DNA from: Vibrio sp. Of7-15
Lineage (GTDB): Bacteria; Pseudomonadota; Gammaproteobacteria; Enterobacterales; Vibrionaceae
DNA length: 64,000 nt
Direction of reading: 5' to 3'
NCBI RefSeq assembly: GCF_022347565.1
Contig: NZ_JAKRGH010000014.1
Location: forward strand, 1-64,000
Below the pieces are notes generated by a model, which made no database searches, was not told where the DNA came from, and saw nothing but the letters and a program-made list of their open reading frames with translations. Both the position numbers and the translations under genes were made by a program. Position 1 is the stretch's first letter. Each line of letters starts with the position of its first letter. Shown here piece by piece: positions 25,981 to 36,276 of this stretch.

Positions 25981-26727
25981 TTACGCCGACTGCTTGCGGC
26001 TACCCATATTTAATTGCTCTACTTCTGCATCCAGCTCTGCAAGCTTCTGTGCCATTTGCTCACGACACTGAGCCGCTATTTCACGAACATTCTCTTTCGT
26101 ACACCCTTCTGTACTCACTGGTGGCAACATTTCCACAATAACGTGACCATTATTCCAGCGGTTTAGCTTAATTTTATCTTGTGTTGTACTACACACAATT
26201 GGAGTTACTGGCACGCCAGCACCAATTGCAGCGTGAAAAGCACCCGTTTTAAACGGCATCAAACCACGACCACGTGAACGCGTACCCTCAGGAAACATCC
26301 AAACAGACACTGAGCGCTCTTTAATTTTTTCTACAACCTGACCAATCGTACCCATCGCTTTACTTCGGTTAGCACGATCAATCAAAATATTACCGGTGAT
26401 CCAATAAAGCTGACCAAATAAAGGTAACCACACTAAGCTTTTCTTACCTACCGTCACAGTACGTGGCATCACCGCACCAGAAACAGTAAACAGATCCCAG
26501 CTATTTTGGTGGTTAGCAATGTACATGCTAGTGCCTTGCTGATAAGCCTCATCTGGTATACGTACTTCTAGCTTAATGCCAAAAACAGCCGACATTTTGC
26601 TAAATAAGCGACCAAATGTATGAACGTGTTTTGGGTTGCGCGGGCTAAATAAGCAATAACCACAACCTAATGTGAACATTAAGATGGCAAACACCGCTAC
26701 TGCCAACAGGCGTAGTACAGCAATCAT
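25981..26727 (-). CDS. plsC: 1-acyl-sn-glycerol-3-phosphate acyltransferase PlsC
   Basis: A 248-residue inner-membrane enzyme that acylates lysophosphatidic acid to phosphatidic acid. An N-terminal membrane segment (about 3-28) is followed by the acyltransferase motifs NHQNSWD (HX4D, about 72-78), FPEGTRSRG (about 145-153) and the VPVTPIVCS stretch (about 172-180). The ATG has GGAG 9 nt upstream. Its promoter carries a FabR-type palindrome, so unsaturated-fatty-acid control is likely. Monocistronic. Confidence 0.95.
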   Translation of the reverse strand: MIAVLRLLAVAVFAILMFTLGCGYCLFSPRNPKHVHTFGRLFSKMSAVFGIKLEVRIPDEAYQQGTSMYIANHQNSWDLFTVSGAVMPRTVTVGKKSLVWLPLFGQLYWITGNILIDRANRSKAMGTIGQVVEKIKERSVSVWMFPEGTRSRGRGLMPFKTGAFHAAIGAGVPVTPIVCSTTQDKIKLNRWNNGHVIVEMLPPVSTEGCTKENVREIAAQCREQMAQKLAELDAEVEQLNMGSRKQSA

Positions 26728-26740
26728 TTATAATCTCCTC

Positions 26741-26758
26741 AGCGTACATGTGTACGCT
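26741..26758. promoter_or_regulatory. FabR-type operator at plsC
   Basis: AGCGTACATGTGTACGCT is an inverted repeat of two perfect 8-nt arms (AGCGTACA/TGTACGCT) with a 2-nt centre. It matches the FabR operator motif I recall from fabA and fabB promoters of gammaproteobacteria. It directly abuts the plsC -10 box on the downstream side and covers the predicted start site. Confidence 0.7.
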
Positions 26759-26787
26759 ATTATACGGATGGAGTGGATGAATACCAA
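26759..26787 (-). promoter_or_regulatory. Promoter of plsC
   Basis: Minus-strand -35 TTGGTA (26782-26787) and -10 TATAAT (26759-26764) with a 17-bp spacer. The start site would fall inside the FabR-type palindrome. Confidence 0.7.
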
Positions 26788-26838
26788 CCGTCTTGTCATT
26801 AATGCGTATTAGCTCTTCGATATTGATATCATAAGATA

Positions 26839-26871
26839 TAAAAAACCGGGCTCTATTGCAGATCCCGGTTT
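26839..26871 (-). terminator. Terminator of the mla-murA operon
   Basis: The stem AAACCGGG/CCCGGTTT is followed on the minus strand by a run of T, about 20 bp after the murA stop. Confidence 0.85.
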
Positions 26872-26892
26872 CAATACAGCAGTTATGTTGTG

Positions 26893-28161
<1,269 letters not shown>

Positions 28162-28174
28162 TCAATACGACCTC

Positions 28175-28432
28175 TTAGAATGGCATATTTAATTTTTTAT
28201 CACGTTCCCATTCCTGAGGCGTGTAGGCTTTAATGGATAATGCATGAATTGCATTTGAAGCGATCTGTTCCATAAGAGGAGCATAAATAGTTTGCTGTTT
28301 CTTAACGCGGCTCATTCCATCGAACATGTCACCAACAGCAATCACTTCAAAATGACTGCCTTCACCTTTCACGTGAACTTCACTTAATTGAAGTTCACTT
28401 TCTAAAATCTGTTTAATTTCAGTGCTATCCAC
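28175..28432 (-). CDS. ibaG: BolA-family protein IbaG
   Basis: An 85-residue protein with the BolA fold. [24 protein letters not shown] (about 27-50) and an invariant-type C-terminal [13 protein letters not shown] are visible. In other bacteria IbaG/YrbA proteins partner monothiol glutaredoxin and affect acid and envelope stress. It lies 12 bp after mlaB and 13 bp before murA, its conserved position, and belongs to the mla operon. Confidence 0.92.
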   Translation of the reverse strand: MDSTEIKQILESELQLSEVHVKGEGSHFEVIAVGDMFDGMSRVKKQQTIYAPLMEQIASNAIHALSIKAYTPQEWERDKKLNMPF

Positions 28433-28443
28433 TCGTTTACCTC

Positions 28444-28761
28444 TTACGCCGCGTTATTTATATGATCGGCAAGTATTGATTCAACATTGCTTAACCGCAT
28501 TAATGTCATTAGCTGATCAGGCACGAAACCAAGCATTATATGACAGTTTCGTTTTTTTGCATGCTCTATTAAATGTAACAGCATAACCATGCCAGCAGAA
28601 TCAATTCGATCAATTTGCGCTAAGTCTACCTGAACTTGATCACTTTTAGGATGCCATTGTGTGATTTCCCGCCATAATACTGGCACGGTTTCACGATCTA
28701 GGGCACCTTCTAACACCACACGATCCTCAGAGGTAATATGCCAAGTGGGATGCACTGCCAT
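28444..28761 (-). CDS. mlaB: MlaB, STAS-domain subunit of the Mla phospholipid transporter
   Basis: A 105-residue cytoplasmic STAS-domain protein that binds the MlaF ATPase and stabilises the MlaFEDB complex. The STAS core [29 protein letters not shown] (about 42-70) is clear, with the DSAG segment. Its ATG overlaps the mlaC stop by one base (TAATG), giving translational coupling. Confidence 0.9.
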   Translation of the reverse strand: MAVHPTWHITSEDRVVLEGALDRETVPVLWREITQWHPKSDQVQVDLAQIDRIDSAGMVMLLHLIEHAKKRNCHIMLGFVPDQLMTLMRLSNVESILADHINNAA

Positions 28762-29405
28762 TATTTATCGCCTTCTAAACGAATCGGATTTAACGCTAAA
28801 CGATGCAACTCTTTACTAACCGCATCAATCCCTTCCTTACGGATTTTGCTATTCCACTCAGACTGCTTTGTTGATAGTAAGCTTACGCCTTCTGCTACCA
28901 TATCAAACGCCTGCCACTCTGACGTTTTCTTATTTTTACGCAGTTTGAAATCAATTTTAATCGATGGACGAGCACTGTCGACAATTTCAACTCGAATAGA
29001 AATGATGCGTTTATCTGCAGGAATGGTTTTTTCCGGCTCAAACAATACATTCTGATCAGTGTATTGTGTTAACACCTGTGCGTAAGAGGCGATAAGGTAC
29101 TGATTAAATGCACGAACAAATTCTTCACGCTCTTCTGGTGTTGTCTTTTTTAAGTGTGTGCCTAACAACTTGTAAGCCGCGTATTTCACATTCACGTATG
29201 GCATCAGCTCTTCACGCACAACCGTTTTCAAAATTTCAGGTTGCTGCTGAATATTCTCTTGCTCAGCTTTTAAACGCGCAAACGTATTTTCCGATACAAA
29301 CTCCATCATCTCGTAGGGCTTGGTTTTATCCACCTCTGCGGCTGATGCCATCCAAGAGAAGCTCGCAATTACAAGAGTAAATAGTGCAATTATCTTTTTC
29401 ATCAT
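28761..29405 (-). CDS. mlaC: MlaC, periplasmic phospholipid-binding protein
   Basis: A 214-residue periplasmic shuttle carrying phospholipid between MlaA and the inner-membrane complex. A signal peptide is visible (MMKKIIALFTLVIASFSWMASA, cleavage after about residue 22). The mature part shows EELMPYVNVKYAAYKLLG and the C-terminal FDMVAEGVSLL motif of the family. The ATG at 29405 follows AAGGAC at proper distance; the longer frame upstream overlaps mlaD and is not used. An immediately following ATG at 29402 is an equal alternative. Confidence 0.93.
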   Translation of the reverse strand: MMKKIIALFTLVIASFSWMASAAEVDKTKPYEMMEFVSENTFARLKAEQENIQQQPEILKTVVREELMPYVNVKYAAYKLLGTHLKKTTPEEREEFVRAFNQYLIASYAQVLTQYTDQNVLFEPEKTIPADKRIISIRVEIVDSARPSIKIDFKLRKNKKTSEWQAFDMVAEGVSLLSTKQSEWNSKIRKEGIDAVSKELHRLALNPIRLEGDK

Positions 29406-29412
29406 TCTGTCC

Positions 29413-29919
29413 TTACTGTTCCGTCGTTGGCTCAGTCGTTGATTCTGAACTGTCGCCACCAATGCTATACAGCACTTGGCCTATCATATCTTCTAATACT
29501 AATGCTGATTTGGTGTCTTCTACGTAATCACCATCACCCAGCAGATCAATGTCTTCATCAACAAAGCCAGGAACCAAACCAACGTATTGCTCACCGATCA
29601 AGCCTGCCGTTAAAATTTGCACAGCAGAGGTTTCTGGAAAGTAACCGTACTGCTTTTCAATCGCCATGCTCACCACAGGCAAGTAGCTGCTGGTATCTAA
29701 TGTGATGTTAGTGATTCGTCCGACGACGACACCACCAACCTTAATTGGCGAGCGCACTTTCAAGCCACCGATGTTATCGAATTCCGCTTTTAGGGTGTAT
29801 GTTTCACCATTACCGATGTTGCTCACATCCGCGACTTTCAGCATGATGATTAATAGAGCGCCCAAGCCAACTAAAATGAATGAGCCAACCCAAAGTTCTA
29901 ATTTACGTGTCTGTTGCAT
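29413..29919 (-). CDS. mlaD: MlaD, MCE-domain subunit of the Mla transporter
   Basis: A 168-residue inner-membrane protein with one N-terminal membrane helix (about 9-29) and a periplasmic MCE domain (about 39-116) carrying YTLKAEFDNIGGLKVRSPIKVGGVVVG and AGLIGEQYVGLVPG. MlaD forms a hexameric ring that binds phospholipid above MlaE. The C-terminal tail is Ser/Thr/Glu-rich and short. It lies 2 bp after mlaE and 7 bp before mlaC. Confidence 0.95.
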   Translation of the reverse strand: MQQTRKLELWVGSFILVGLGALLIIMLKVADVSNIGNGETYTLKAEFDNIGGLKVRSPIKVGGVVVGRITNITLDTSSYLPVVSMAIEKQYGYFPETSAVQILTAGLIGEQYVGLVPGFVDEDIDLLGDGDYVEDTKSALVLEDMIGQVLYSIGGDSSESTTEPTTEQ

Positions 29920-29921
29920 GA

Positions 29922-30716
29922 TTAATTCCCAAACATCAGTGCTGTAAGCACAAAATCTAATCCCAATACGGCTAATGACGAGTGTACAACGGTTCGTGTT
30001 GTTGCTCGGCTGATCCCTTCAGAAGTCGGTATCGCATCATAACCATTAAAAAGTGCAATCCAGGTGATAGTAAATGCAAACACCATACACTTAATAATGC
30101 TGTTCACGATGTCATACCGTAGATCAACAGAAGACTGCATCACAGACCAAAAACTACCGTGGTCAATACCTTTCCATTCCACACCAACAATCTGCCCCCC
30201 CCAAATACCAACAGCCATAAAAATCATGGCAAGTAATGGCATTGAAATCAGACCCGCCCATAATCGCGGTGCAATAATACGTCTTAAAGGATCAACGGCC
30301 ATCATTTCCATGCTTGATATTTGCTCAGTGGCTTTCATTAACCCAATTTCAGCCGTTAATGCAGAACCTGCTCGACCAGCAAATAATAACGCGGTGACTA
30401 CAGGCCCAAGCTCTCGTAATAAAGAAAGCGCCACCATCTGACCAAGACTGGTTTCAGCGCCGTAATCCACAAGAATGATATAACCCTGAAGACTAAGAAC
30501 CATGCCAATGAATAAACCAGACACGATGATAATAGCTAAGGATAATACGCCGACAGAATATAACTGTGTCATAACCAGCGGCAACATTTTAATCGGCTGC
30601 GGTTTAGCAATCACAGCCCCTAGCAACATGAACGTGGCGCGACCAAAAGATTCACAGACATCCAGACCACGACGCCCTGTTTTTGCAATAAATTTCATCA
30701 CTGCACTATCCGCCAT
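29922..30716 (-). CDS. mlaE: MlaE, permease of the Mla phospholipid transporter
   Basis: A 264-residue polytopic permease. The highly conserved core [42 protein letters not shown] and [16 protein letters not shown] is close to E. coli MlaE. The ATG at 30716 has AGGAG about 10 nt upstream and overlaps the 3' end of mlaF by 11 bases. The longer frame upstream lies inside mlaF. Confidence 0.96.
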   Translation of the reverse strand: MADSAVMKFIAKTGRRGLDVCESFGRATFMLLGAVIAKPQPIKMLPLVMTQLYSVGVLSLAIIIVSGLFIGMVLSLQGYIILVDYGAETSLGQMVALSLLRELGPVVTALLFAGRAGSALTAEIGLMKATEQISSMEMMAVDPLRRIIAPRLWAGLISMPLLAMIFMAVGIWGGQIVGVEWKGIDHGSFWSVMQSSVDLRYDIVNSIIKCMVFAFTITWIALFNGYDAIPTSEGISRATTRTVVHSSLAVLGLDFVLTALMFGN

Positions 30717-31515
30717 GATTAAATAACTCCTGTGACAATGCTTTAGCGGGAAAGCGGAACGGAACGGGGCCGTCTGCATACCCATCTAAGAATTGGCGTA
30801 CTTTCGGATCTGGGTTTTCTCGTAAAGCCTGCGGTGAACCTTGAGCAATCACTTTACCTTCAGCCAACAAGTACACATGATCAGCAATACTCATTACTTC
30901 AGGAACATCATGAGAGACAACAATAGACGTTAACCCAAGGGCCTGACTTAAATTACGAATCAGCTCCACCAGCACCCCCATCGTAATCGGGTCTTGGCCA
31001 ACAAAAGGCTCATCGTACATGATCAAATCGGGATCAAGCGCAATAGACCGCGCCAGTGCCGCACGGCGAGCCATCCCCCCTGATAGCTCACTTGGCATTA
31101 GCTGAGCAGCACCACGTAATCCTACCGCTTCTAACTTCAATAACACCAAAGAGCGAATCAAATCTTCAGGTAAATCCGTGTGCTCTCGAATTGGAAAGGC
31201 CACGTTATCGAACACTGTCATATCCGTAAACAAAGCCCCCGACTGAAAAAGCATGCTCATTTTTTTACGTGCTTTATACAGTTCAGACCGGCCAAGTGTT
31301 GGAATATTCCAACCTTCGAACCACACATCACCCGACTCCGGTAAAATTTGCCCACCAATCAAGCGTAATAATGTTGTTTTACCAATGCCAGAAGGCCCCA
31401 TAATGGCGGTTACCTTCCCTTTCGGTACTTCTAAGCTGACATCATCAAAAATCTTACGATCGCCGCGGCTAAAAGTAAGGTTCTTAACGGTCACTAAATG
31501 ATCACTAGAGGTCAT
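30706..31515 (-). CDS. mlaF: MlaF, ATPase of the Mla phospholipid transporter
   Basis: A 269-residue ABC ATPase. Walker [10 protein letters not shown] (about 38-46), signature [14 protein letters not shown], Walker [10 protein letters not shown] and the H-loop histidine in VVSHDVPE are all intact. It is the first gene of mlaFEDCB-ibaG-murA. The ATG at 31515 has AAAGG 6 nt upstream; an in-frame TTG two codons earlier is less likely. Confidence 0.96.
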   Translation of the reverse strand: MTSSDHLVTVKNLTFSRGDRKIFDDVSLEVPKGKVTAIMGPSGIGKTTLLRLIGGQILPESGDVWFEGWNIPTLGRSELYKARKKMSMLFQSGALFTDMTVFDNVAFPIREHTDLPEDLIRSLVLLKLEAVGLRGAAQLMPSELSGGMARRAALARSIALDPDLIMYDEPFVGQDPITMGVLVELIRNLSQALGLTSIVVSHDVPEVMSIADHVYLLAEGKVIAQGSPQALRENPDPKVRQFLDGYADGPVPFRFPAKALSQELFNHGG

Positions 31516-31883
31516 ATCCAACCTTTAATCGTTGTACATCATGAGTACAGCGTTGGCTTCGCATTCCATAGAGCCAACAAACAAGAAATAATAGGACGAT
31601 TAAACACCAATCCCACACAAATGAACAGTGTTCTTATGTCAAATCTGAGTCAATCTCAACTTAACAACAATAAATAGTACCGCAGGTTATCAAATTTATT
31701 TATCAACTCTACTGACTTTTCAATAAAATATATGAATTAGCTTGCTAAATTAAACAAGCTTTGTGAATCAATGAATAACAATTATCCTCCCCTTTTTTCT
31801 TCCATTTTGAACGCTGACACGTCAGAATTACTGGCAATATTATCTCTACCATTTTTTATCATCTATTTTACTAAGGAAAAAAC
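31516..31883. other. Divergent promoter region, mlaF / yrbG
   Basis: A 368-bp A/T-rich gap. It carries a probable yrbG promoter near its right end (31814-31843, with the small inverted repeat CTGAC-AC-GTCAG across the -35). I see no defensible mlaF promoter or small gene. Confidence 0.5.
31814..31843 (+). promoter_or_regulatory. Possible promoter of yrbG-kds-lpt-rpoN operon
   Basis: -35 CTGACA (31814-31819) and -10 TATTAT (31838-31843) with an 18-bp spacer and an upstream TGG near the -10. The predicted start is about 35 nt before the yrbG ATG. In E. coli the downstream lpt genes also have sigma-E promoters; I did not find one here. Confidence 0.4.
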
Positions 31884-32849
31884 ATGCTTGAAGCAGTTGT
31901 GTTTCTAGTCGTGGGGCTAGGCCTACTCGTCTGGAGTGCTGATAAACTCGTTTTTGGTGCAGCAGCACTGGCAAAAAACATAGGTGTATCACCACTTGTT
32001 ATCGGTATGACCATTCTTGCAATGGGCTCATCGGCCCCAGAAATGATGGTTTCTGCGACTGCCGCTCTAGATGGAAAAACAGACACAGCTGTGGGTAATG
32101 TTTTAGGTTCAAACATTGCAAATATTGCGCTTATTTTAGGTATCACAGCACTCATCAAGCCTCTGGCTATCAGCTCTGGCGTTATTCGTCGTGAGCTGCC
32201 GCTAATGCTCGTTGTGACCTTATTAGCAGGTGCATTATTGTGGGATAGCCACCTTGGTTTTTACGAAGGTGTACTGCTGGTTGTTCTGTTTATCTCCTTC
32301 CTAATTGCAATGCTAAAAATAAGCCAAAACGAAAAGAAAAATGGTGATGTATTACTTGACGAACAAGAGTCTGAAATCCCAGAAGGCGTTAGCAACGCAA
32401 AAGCCGCCCTTTGGGTGGTAGTCGGACTAGTGGCCTTACCGTTTGCCGCCGATACCTTGGTAGATTCTTCTGTTACCATTGCTAAATTCTTTGGCATGAG
32501 CGACCTTGTGATTGGCTTAACCATCATTGCTATTGGTACTAGCTTGCCGGAACTTGCCGCTTCACTCGCGAGCCTGAAAAAAGGCGAAGATGATATGGCA
32601 GTAGGTAACATTATCGGCTCTAACGTGTTTAATATTTTGGCCGTAATGGGGATCCCTGGCTTACTCAACCCTTCAGTTCTGAGTCCTTTGGCGATGGGGC
32701 GTGATTTTTATGTAATGCTAGCCATTTCTATTTTATTGCTGATTATGGCTTTAGGGAAAAGTCGCAGTATTAACCGCATTGAAGGTGGTATTTTATTTGC
32801 GTGCTTTATCGCCTATCAAACATATCTCTTTTATAATGTGGCCGCTTAA
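31884..32849 (+). CDS. yrbG: Calcium/sodium antiporter YrbG
   Basis: A 321-residue membrane protein of the cation/Ca2+ exchanger superfamily. The two alpha repeats are visible: GMTILAMGSSAPEMMVSA (about 39-56) and GLTIIAIGTSLPELAASL (about 211-228), each with the key acidic residue, and the VGNVLGSNIANI/VGNIIGSNVFNI pair. Two halves of five membrane segments fit the fold. Ion specificity is inferred from the family. It is the first gene of the long plus-strand operon and is preceded by AAGGA. Confidence 0.92.
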   Translation: MLEAVVFLVVGLGLLVWSADKLVFGAAALAKNIGVSPLVIGMTILAMGSSAPEMMVSATAALDGKTDTAVGNVLGSNIANIALILGITALIKPLAISSGVIRRELPLMLVVTLLAGALLWDSHLGFYEGVLLVVLFISFLIAMLKISQNEKKNGDVLLDEQESEIPEGVSNAKAALWVVVGLVALPFAADTLVDSSVTIAKFFGMSDLVIGLTIIAIGTSLPELAASLASLKKGEDDMAVGNIIGSNVFNILAVMGIPGLLNPSVLSPLAMGRDFYVMLAISILLLIMALGKSRSINRIEGGILFACFIAYQTYLFYNVAA

Positions 32850-32869
32850 ACATTTAAGGAACCATTAAC

Positions 32870-33841
32870 ATGGCAAGCAATTTCGATTTTTGTGCCGCTG
32901 GTAAAGAAGTACTGGACATTGAAATTAGTGCTCTTAACCAGCTTTCTCGTTACATTGATGATAGCTTTCATCAAGCCTGCGAATTAATGATGAACTGCCA
33001 AGGTAAAGTCATTGTTATGGGCATGGGTAAGTCTGGACTTATCGGCAGTAAAATTGCGGCAACTTTTGCCAGCACAGGCACCCCATCCTTCTTTGTTCAC
33101 CCGGGAGAAGCCAGCCACGGTGATCTAGGAATGATCGAAAAAGGGGATGTCGTGCTTGCCATCTCAAACTCTGGTGAAGCTTCTGAATTTTTAGCATTAG
33201 TTCCCGTCATTAAGCGTCAAGGAATCGACCTGATCTCCATGACAGGTAAACCGAATTCAACCATGGCAACGGTATCTGATGTTCATTTGCAAATCACAGT
33301 ACCAAAAGAAGCCTGCCCTTTAGAACTGGCTCCCACTTCTAGCACCACGGCGACATTAGTGATGGGTGACGCCCTCGCGATGGCTTTACTCGAGGCCAAA
33401 GGCTTTACCGCCGATGATTTTGCTCTTTCTCACCCGGGAGGCGCATTAGGCCGTAAACTTTTAATGCGCCTTGCCGATATCATGCATCATGATGAAAAGT
33501 TACCGATGGTAACCGCTGACTCCCTAATTAAAGATGCACTCCTCGAAGTATCTCAAAAAGGGCTTGGGATGACCGCCATTGTAGATGAAGAACAACAGGT
33601 ACTGGGGATCTTCACTGACGGTGATCTACGTCGCTTATTAGACAATCGTATTGATATTCACACAACTCACATTGGTGAAGTCATGACGCATAACCCTACC
33701 GTCGCTAGCCCAGACATGCTGGCAGTTGAAGGGTTAAACATCATGGAAAGCAAAAAAATCAACGGCTTACTATTATGTGATAATGGCCGACTTGTGGGCG
33801 CTTTAAACATGCATGATTTACTAAAAGCAGGAGTAATGTAA
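32870..33841 (+). CDS. kdsD: Arabinose-5-phosphate isomerase KdsD
   Basis: A 323-residue enzyme converting ribulose 5-phosphate to arabinose 5-phosphate, the first step to Kdo for LPS. A SIS domain (about 40-180) shows GKSGLIGSKIAATFASTGTPSFFVHPGEASHGD and SNSGEASEF. Two CBS domains follow from about 205 to 323. The stop overlaps the kdsC start (TAATG), so translation is coupled. Confidence 0.96.
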   Translation: MASNFDFCAAGKEVLDIEISALNQLSRYIDDSFHQACELMMNCQGKVIVMGMGKSGLIGSKIAATFASTGTPSFFVHPGEASHGDLGMIEKGDVVLAISNSGEASEFLALVPVIKRQGIDLISMTGKPNSTMATVSDVHLQITVPKEACPLELAPTSSTTATLVMGDALAMALLEAKGFTADDFALSHPGGALGRKLLMRLADIMHHDEKLPMVTADSLIKDALLEVSQKGLGMTAIVDEEQQVLGIFTDGDLRRLLDNRIDIHTTHIGEVMTHNPTVASPDMLAVEGLNIMESKKINGLLLCDNGRLVGALNMHDLLKAGVM

Positions 33842-34398
33842 TGCCTAAATCCATTACTACCTTATATGGTGAGGTGGAACCATCGCTCTTTTCCATTGCC
33901 AAAGACATTAAACTACTCATTTGTGACGTGGATGGTGTGTTCTCAGATGGCAGAATCTACATGGGCAACAATGGTGAAGAATTAAAAACCTTCCACACCC
34001 GTGATGGTTATGGCGTCAAAGCACTCATGAGCGCAGGTGTAGAAGTCGCAATTATTACTGGTCGTAAATCAGCAATTGTAGAAAACCGCATGAACGCACT
34101 TGGTATTAAACTAATATACCAAGGCCAGGACAATAAACTGCAAGCTTACCAAGATATTTGTGCCAAACTCAATATCGCACCAGAGCACACAGGCTACATT
34201 GGTGATGATTTAATTGATTGGCCTGTCATGGAAAAAGTTGGGCTGAAAGTCTGTGTTGCTGATGGGCACCCGCTTTTAGTACAGCGTGCAAACTACGTTA
34301 CCCATATCAATGGTGGTTATGGCGCGGTACGCGAGGTCTGCGATTTAATACTACAAGCAAAAGATGAACTAGAAATGCATAAAGGTTTGAGTATATGA
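33841..34398 (+). CDS. kdsC: 3-deoxy-D-manno-octulosonate 8-phosphate phosphatase KdsC
   Basis: A 185-residue HAD-superfamily phosphatase producing free Kdo. HAD motif I is CDVDGVFSDG (about 29-38, nucleophile Asp30), motif II is the threonine of IITGRKS (about 77-83), and GYIGDDLIDWPVM (about 119-131) carries the metal-binding aspartates. It overlaps kdsD by one base and lptC by four (ATGA), forming a tight translational chain. Confidence 0.96.
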   Translation: MPKSITTLYGEVEPSLFSIAKDIKLLICDVDGVFSDGRIYMGNNGEELKTFHTRDGYGVKALMSAGVEVAIITGRKSAIVENRMNALGIKLIYQGQDNKLQAYQDICAKLNIAPEHTGYIGDDLIDWPVMEKVGLKVCVADGHPLLVQRANYVTHINGGYGAVREVCDLILQAKDELEMHKGLSI

Positions 34399-34958
34399 GT
34401 CTAGCCAGACTGCTTTTTATACTCTTAATGGTTGTTTCCAGTTGGGCAGGGTACTATCTGTTTGATAAACAAAATCAAGAAGTCAAACAAGTCATACCCA
34501 GTGCGGAAGTACCAGTTTTCAGTGGAACGCACCTCACCAATACCAGTTACACTGAAGGTGGGGTGCGAAACTACCGTATTTATTCTCGCTCACTCGACCA
34601 CTACTCCAGCACTGGTGAAACCCATTTTGTCTCGCCACTGTTAACCATCTTCCGAGAAGGTGATGTCACGGAGTGGCAAATTAGCTCAGACAATGCAGTA
34701 TTAGACAATGAACACGCTTTGCTTATGACTGGTAATGTAGTGATTCATAATTTGATTCAAGGGGCGAGCTTTGAATCCATGACCACTGATAGCTTAAACA
34801 TTCAGCTCATTGAGAAAGATTTCATGACGGATGACGCTGTACGATTATTTGGCCCTCAATTCCAAACCACAGGCCAAGCAATGCGTGGCAACTTTGAACG
34901 TTACGAAGCAAAATTACTTAATAAAGTACAAGGTAGATATGAAGCTCTTAGAAATTAG
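34395..34958 (+). CDS. lptC: LPS export protein LptC
   Basis: A 187-residue bitopic inner-membrane protein that hands LPS from LptB2FG to LptA. It has one N-terminal membrane helix (about 4-24) and a periplasmic beta-jellyroll domain with DHYSSTGETHFVSPLLTIF and EHALLMTGNVVIHN. It overlaps the 3' end of kdsC by four bases and the 5' end of lptA by twenty. Confidence 0.93.
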   Translation: MSLARLLFILLMVVSSWAGYYLFDKQNQEVKQVIPSAEVPVFSGTHLTNTSYTEGGVRNYRIYSRSLDHYSSTGETHFVSPLLTIFREGDVTEWQISSDNAVLDNEHALLMTGNVVIHNLIQGASFESMTTDSLNIQLIEKDFMTDDAVRLFGPQFQTTGQAMRGNFERYEAKLLNKVQGRYEALRN

Positions 34959-35436
34959 CTTATTAGCTTGCTTATGTGTTTCAACAGCAAGTTGGGCACT
35001 GAGCTCCGATACTCAGCAACCCCTTTACATTAATGCCGATTCCCAATCACTCGACATGAAAAACAATCAAGTGACGTTTAACGGTGATGTGACATTAAAA
35101 CAAGGCAGTATCAATATTCAAGCCGATAAGCTGATTGTGATCCGCCCTAAAAATAAAGAAGGTCGCGAGATCATTGAAGCTTATGGCAACCCTGCGCGTT
35201 TTAGCCAAATGACCGATACTGGTGAAACTTTAAAAGGCAAAGCCAACAAACTGAAATATGAAGTAGCAAAAGAGTTTTTACGTATGTCAGGCAAAGCAGA
35301 ATTAGCCCAAGACGATAGCTTGATTCAAAGTGAAATGATCACTTATCAGATCAGCACTCAAAAATTGATGGCTGATGGTGGTGAAAACAAGCGTGTGACC
35401 ACAATATTACAACCGAGCCAATTAAATAATAAGTAA
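34939..35436 (+). CDS. lptA: LPS periplasmic bridge protein LptA
   Basis: A 165-residue periplasmic protein that polymerises into the LPS bridge to LptDE. Signal peptide [20 protein letters not shown] (about 1-20), then the OstA-type jellyroll: [39 protein letters not shown] and [11 protein letters not shown]. The ATG at 34939 has AGGTAG upstream and is the only start giving a signal peptide. It overlaps lptC. Confidence 0.95.
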   Translation: MKLLEISLLACLCVSTASWALSSDTQQPLYINADSQSLDMKNNQVTFNGDVTLKQGSINIQADKLIVIRPKNKEGREIIEAYGNPARFSQMTDTGETLKGKANKLKYEVAKEFLRMSGKAELAQDDSLIQSEMITYQISTQKLMADGGENKRVTTILQPSQLNNK

Positions 35437-35440
35437 CCCT

Positions 35441-36166
35441 ATGGCAATATTAAAAGCAGAGCACCTTGCAAAAAGCTATAACGGTCGTAAGGTCGTAACC
35501 GATGTAAGCCTCCAAGTTGAGTCAGGAAAAATTGTCGGCTTACTCGGGCCTAATGGGGCAGGCAAAACCACGTCTTTTTACATGATCGTTGGGCTTGTCG
35601 CTCGTGATGAAGGAAGTATCACCATTGATAATACTGACATCAGCATCCAACCGATGCACAACCGCTCTAAAATGGGTATTGGCTACTTACCACAAGAAGC
35701 TTCTATTTTTAGAAAACTGTCTGTTCACGACAACCTAATGGCCGTGTTACAAACACGCTCAGAACTGACAAAAGAGCAACGCCAAGACAAACTCGAAGAT
35801 CTACTGGATGAATTTAACATTCAGCACATTCGTGACAGTTTAGGTATGGCTTTATCCGGTGGTGAGCGTCGCCGAGTCGAAATTGCACGCGCTTTAGCCG
35901 CAAATCCAAAATTCATTCTACTGGATGAACCTTTTGCTGGCGTCGATCCAATATCTGTGATCGACATCAAAAAGATCATTGAGCATTTACGAGATCGTGG
36001 TCTAGGTGTTTTGATTACAGATCATAATGTTCGTGAAACACTGGACGTATGTGAGCATGCTTACATCGTGAGTCAGGGCCATCTAATTGCAAACGGCTCT
36101 CCAGAAGATGTACTCAACGATGAACATGTGAAACGAGTATATTTAGGCGACCAGTTCAAGCTATAG
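35441..36166 (+). CDS. lptB: LPS export ABC transporter ATPase LptB
   Basis: A 241-residue ABC ATPase that powers LptFG. Walker [10 protein letters not shown] (about 35-43), Q-loop [13 protein letters not shown], signature [15 protein letters not shown], Walker [14 protein letters not shown] and H-loop ITDHNV are intact. It follows lptA by 4 bp. Its permeases are encoded at 2724-4900. Confidence 0.97.
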   Translation: MAILKAEHLAKSYNGRKVVTDVSLQVESGKIVGLLGPNGAGKTTSFYMIVGLVARDEGSITIDNTDISIQPMHNRSKMGIGYLPQEASIFRKLSVHDNLMAVLQTRSELTKEQRQDKLEDLLDEFNIQHIRDSLGMALSGGERRRVEIARALAANPKFILLDEPFAGVDPISVIDIKKIIEHLRDRGLGVLITDHNVRETLDVCEHAYIVSQGHLIANGSPEDVLNDEHVKRVYLGDQFKL

Positions 36167-36179
36167 TTATAAGTGAACG

Positions 36180-36231
36180 TTACCTGTCTAATGATTTTAT
36201 ATTGACAGCTTTCATCGGATTAGACAGGTAA
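36180..36231. repeat. Perfect 13-bp inverted repeat between lptB and rpoN
   Basis: TTACCTGTCTAAT (36180-36192) and its exact complement (36219-36231) flank a 26-nt spacer containing TTGACA. There is no U-tract. It ends 45 bp before the rpoN ATG. It can form a hairpin in the mRNA or be an operator with widely spaced arms. Confidence 0.6.
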
Positions 36232-36276
36232 GTCGCCATAACATAAAAATAATATTGCAGGGTACGCACACTACAC

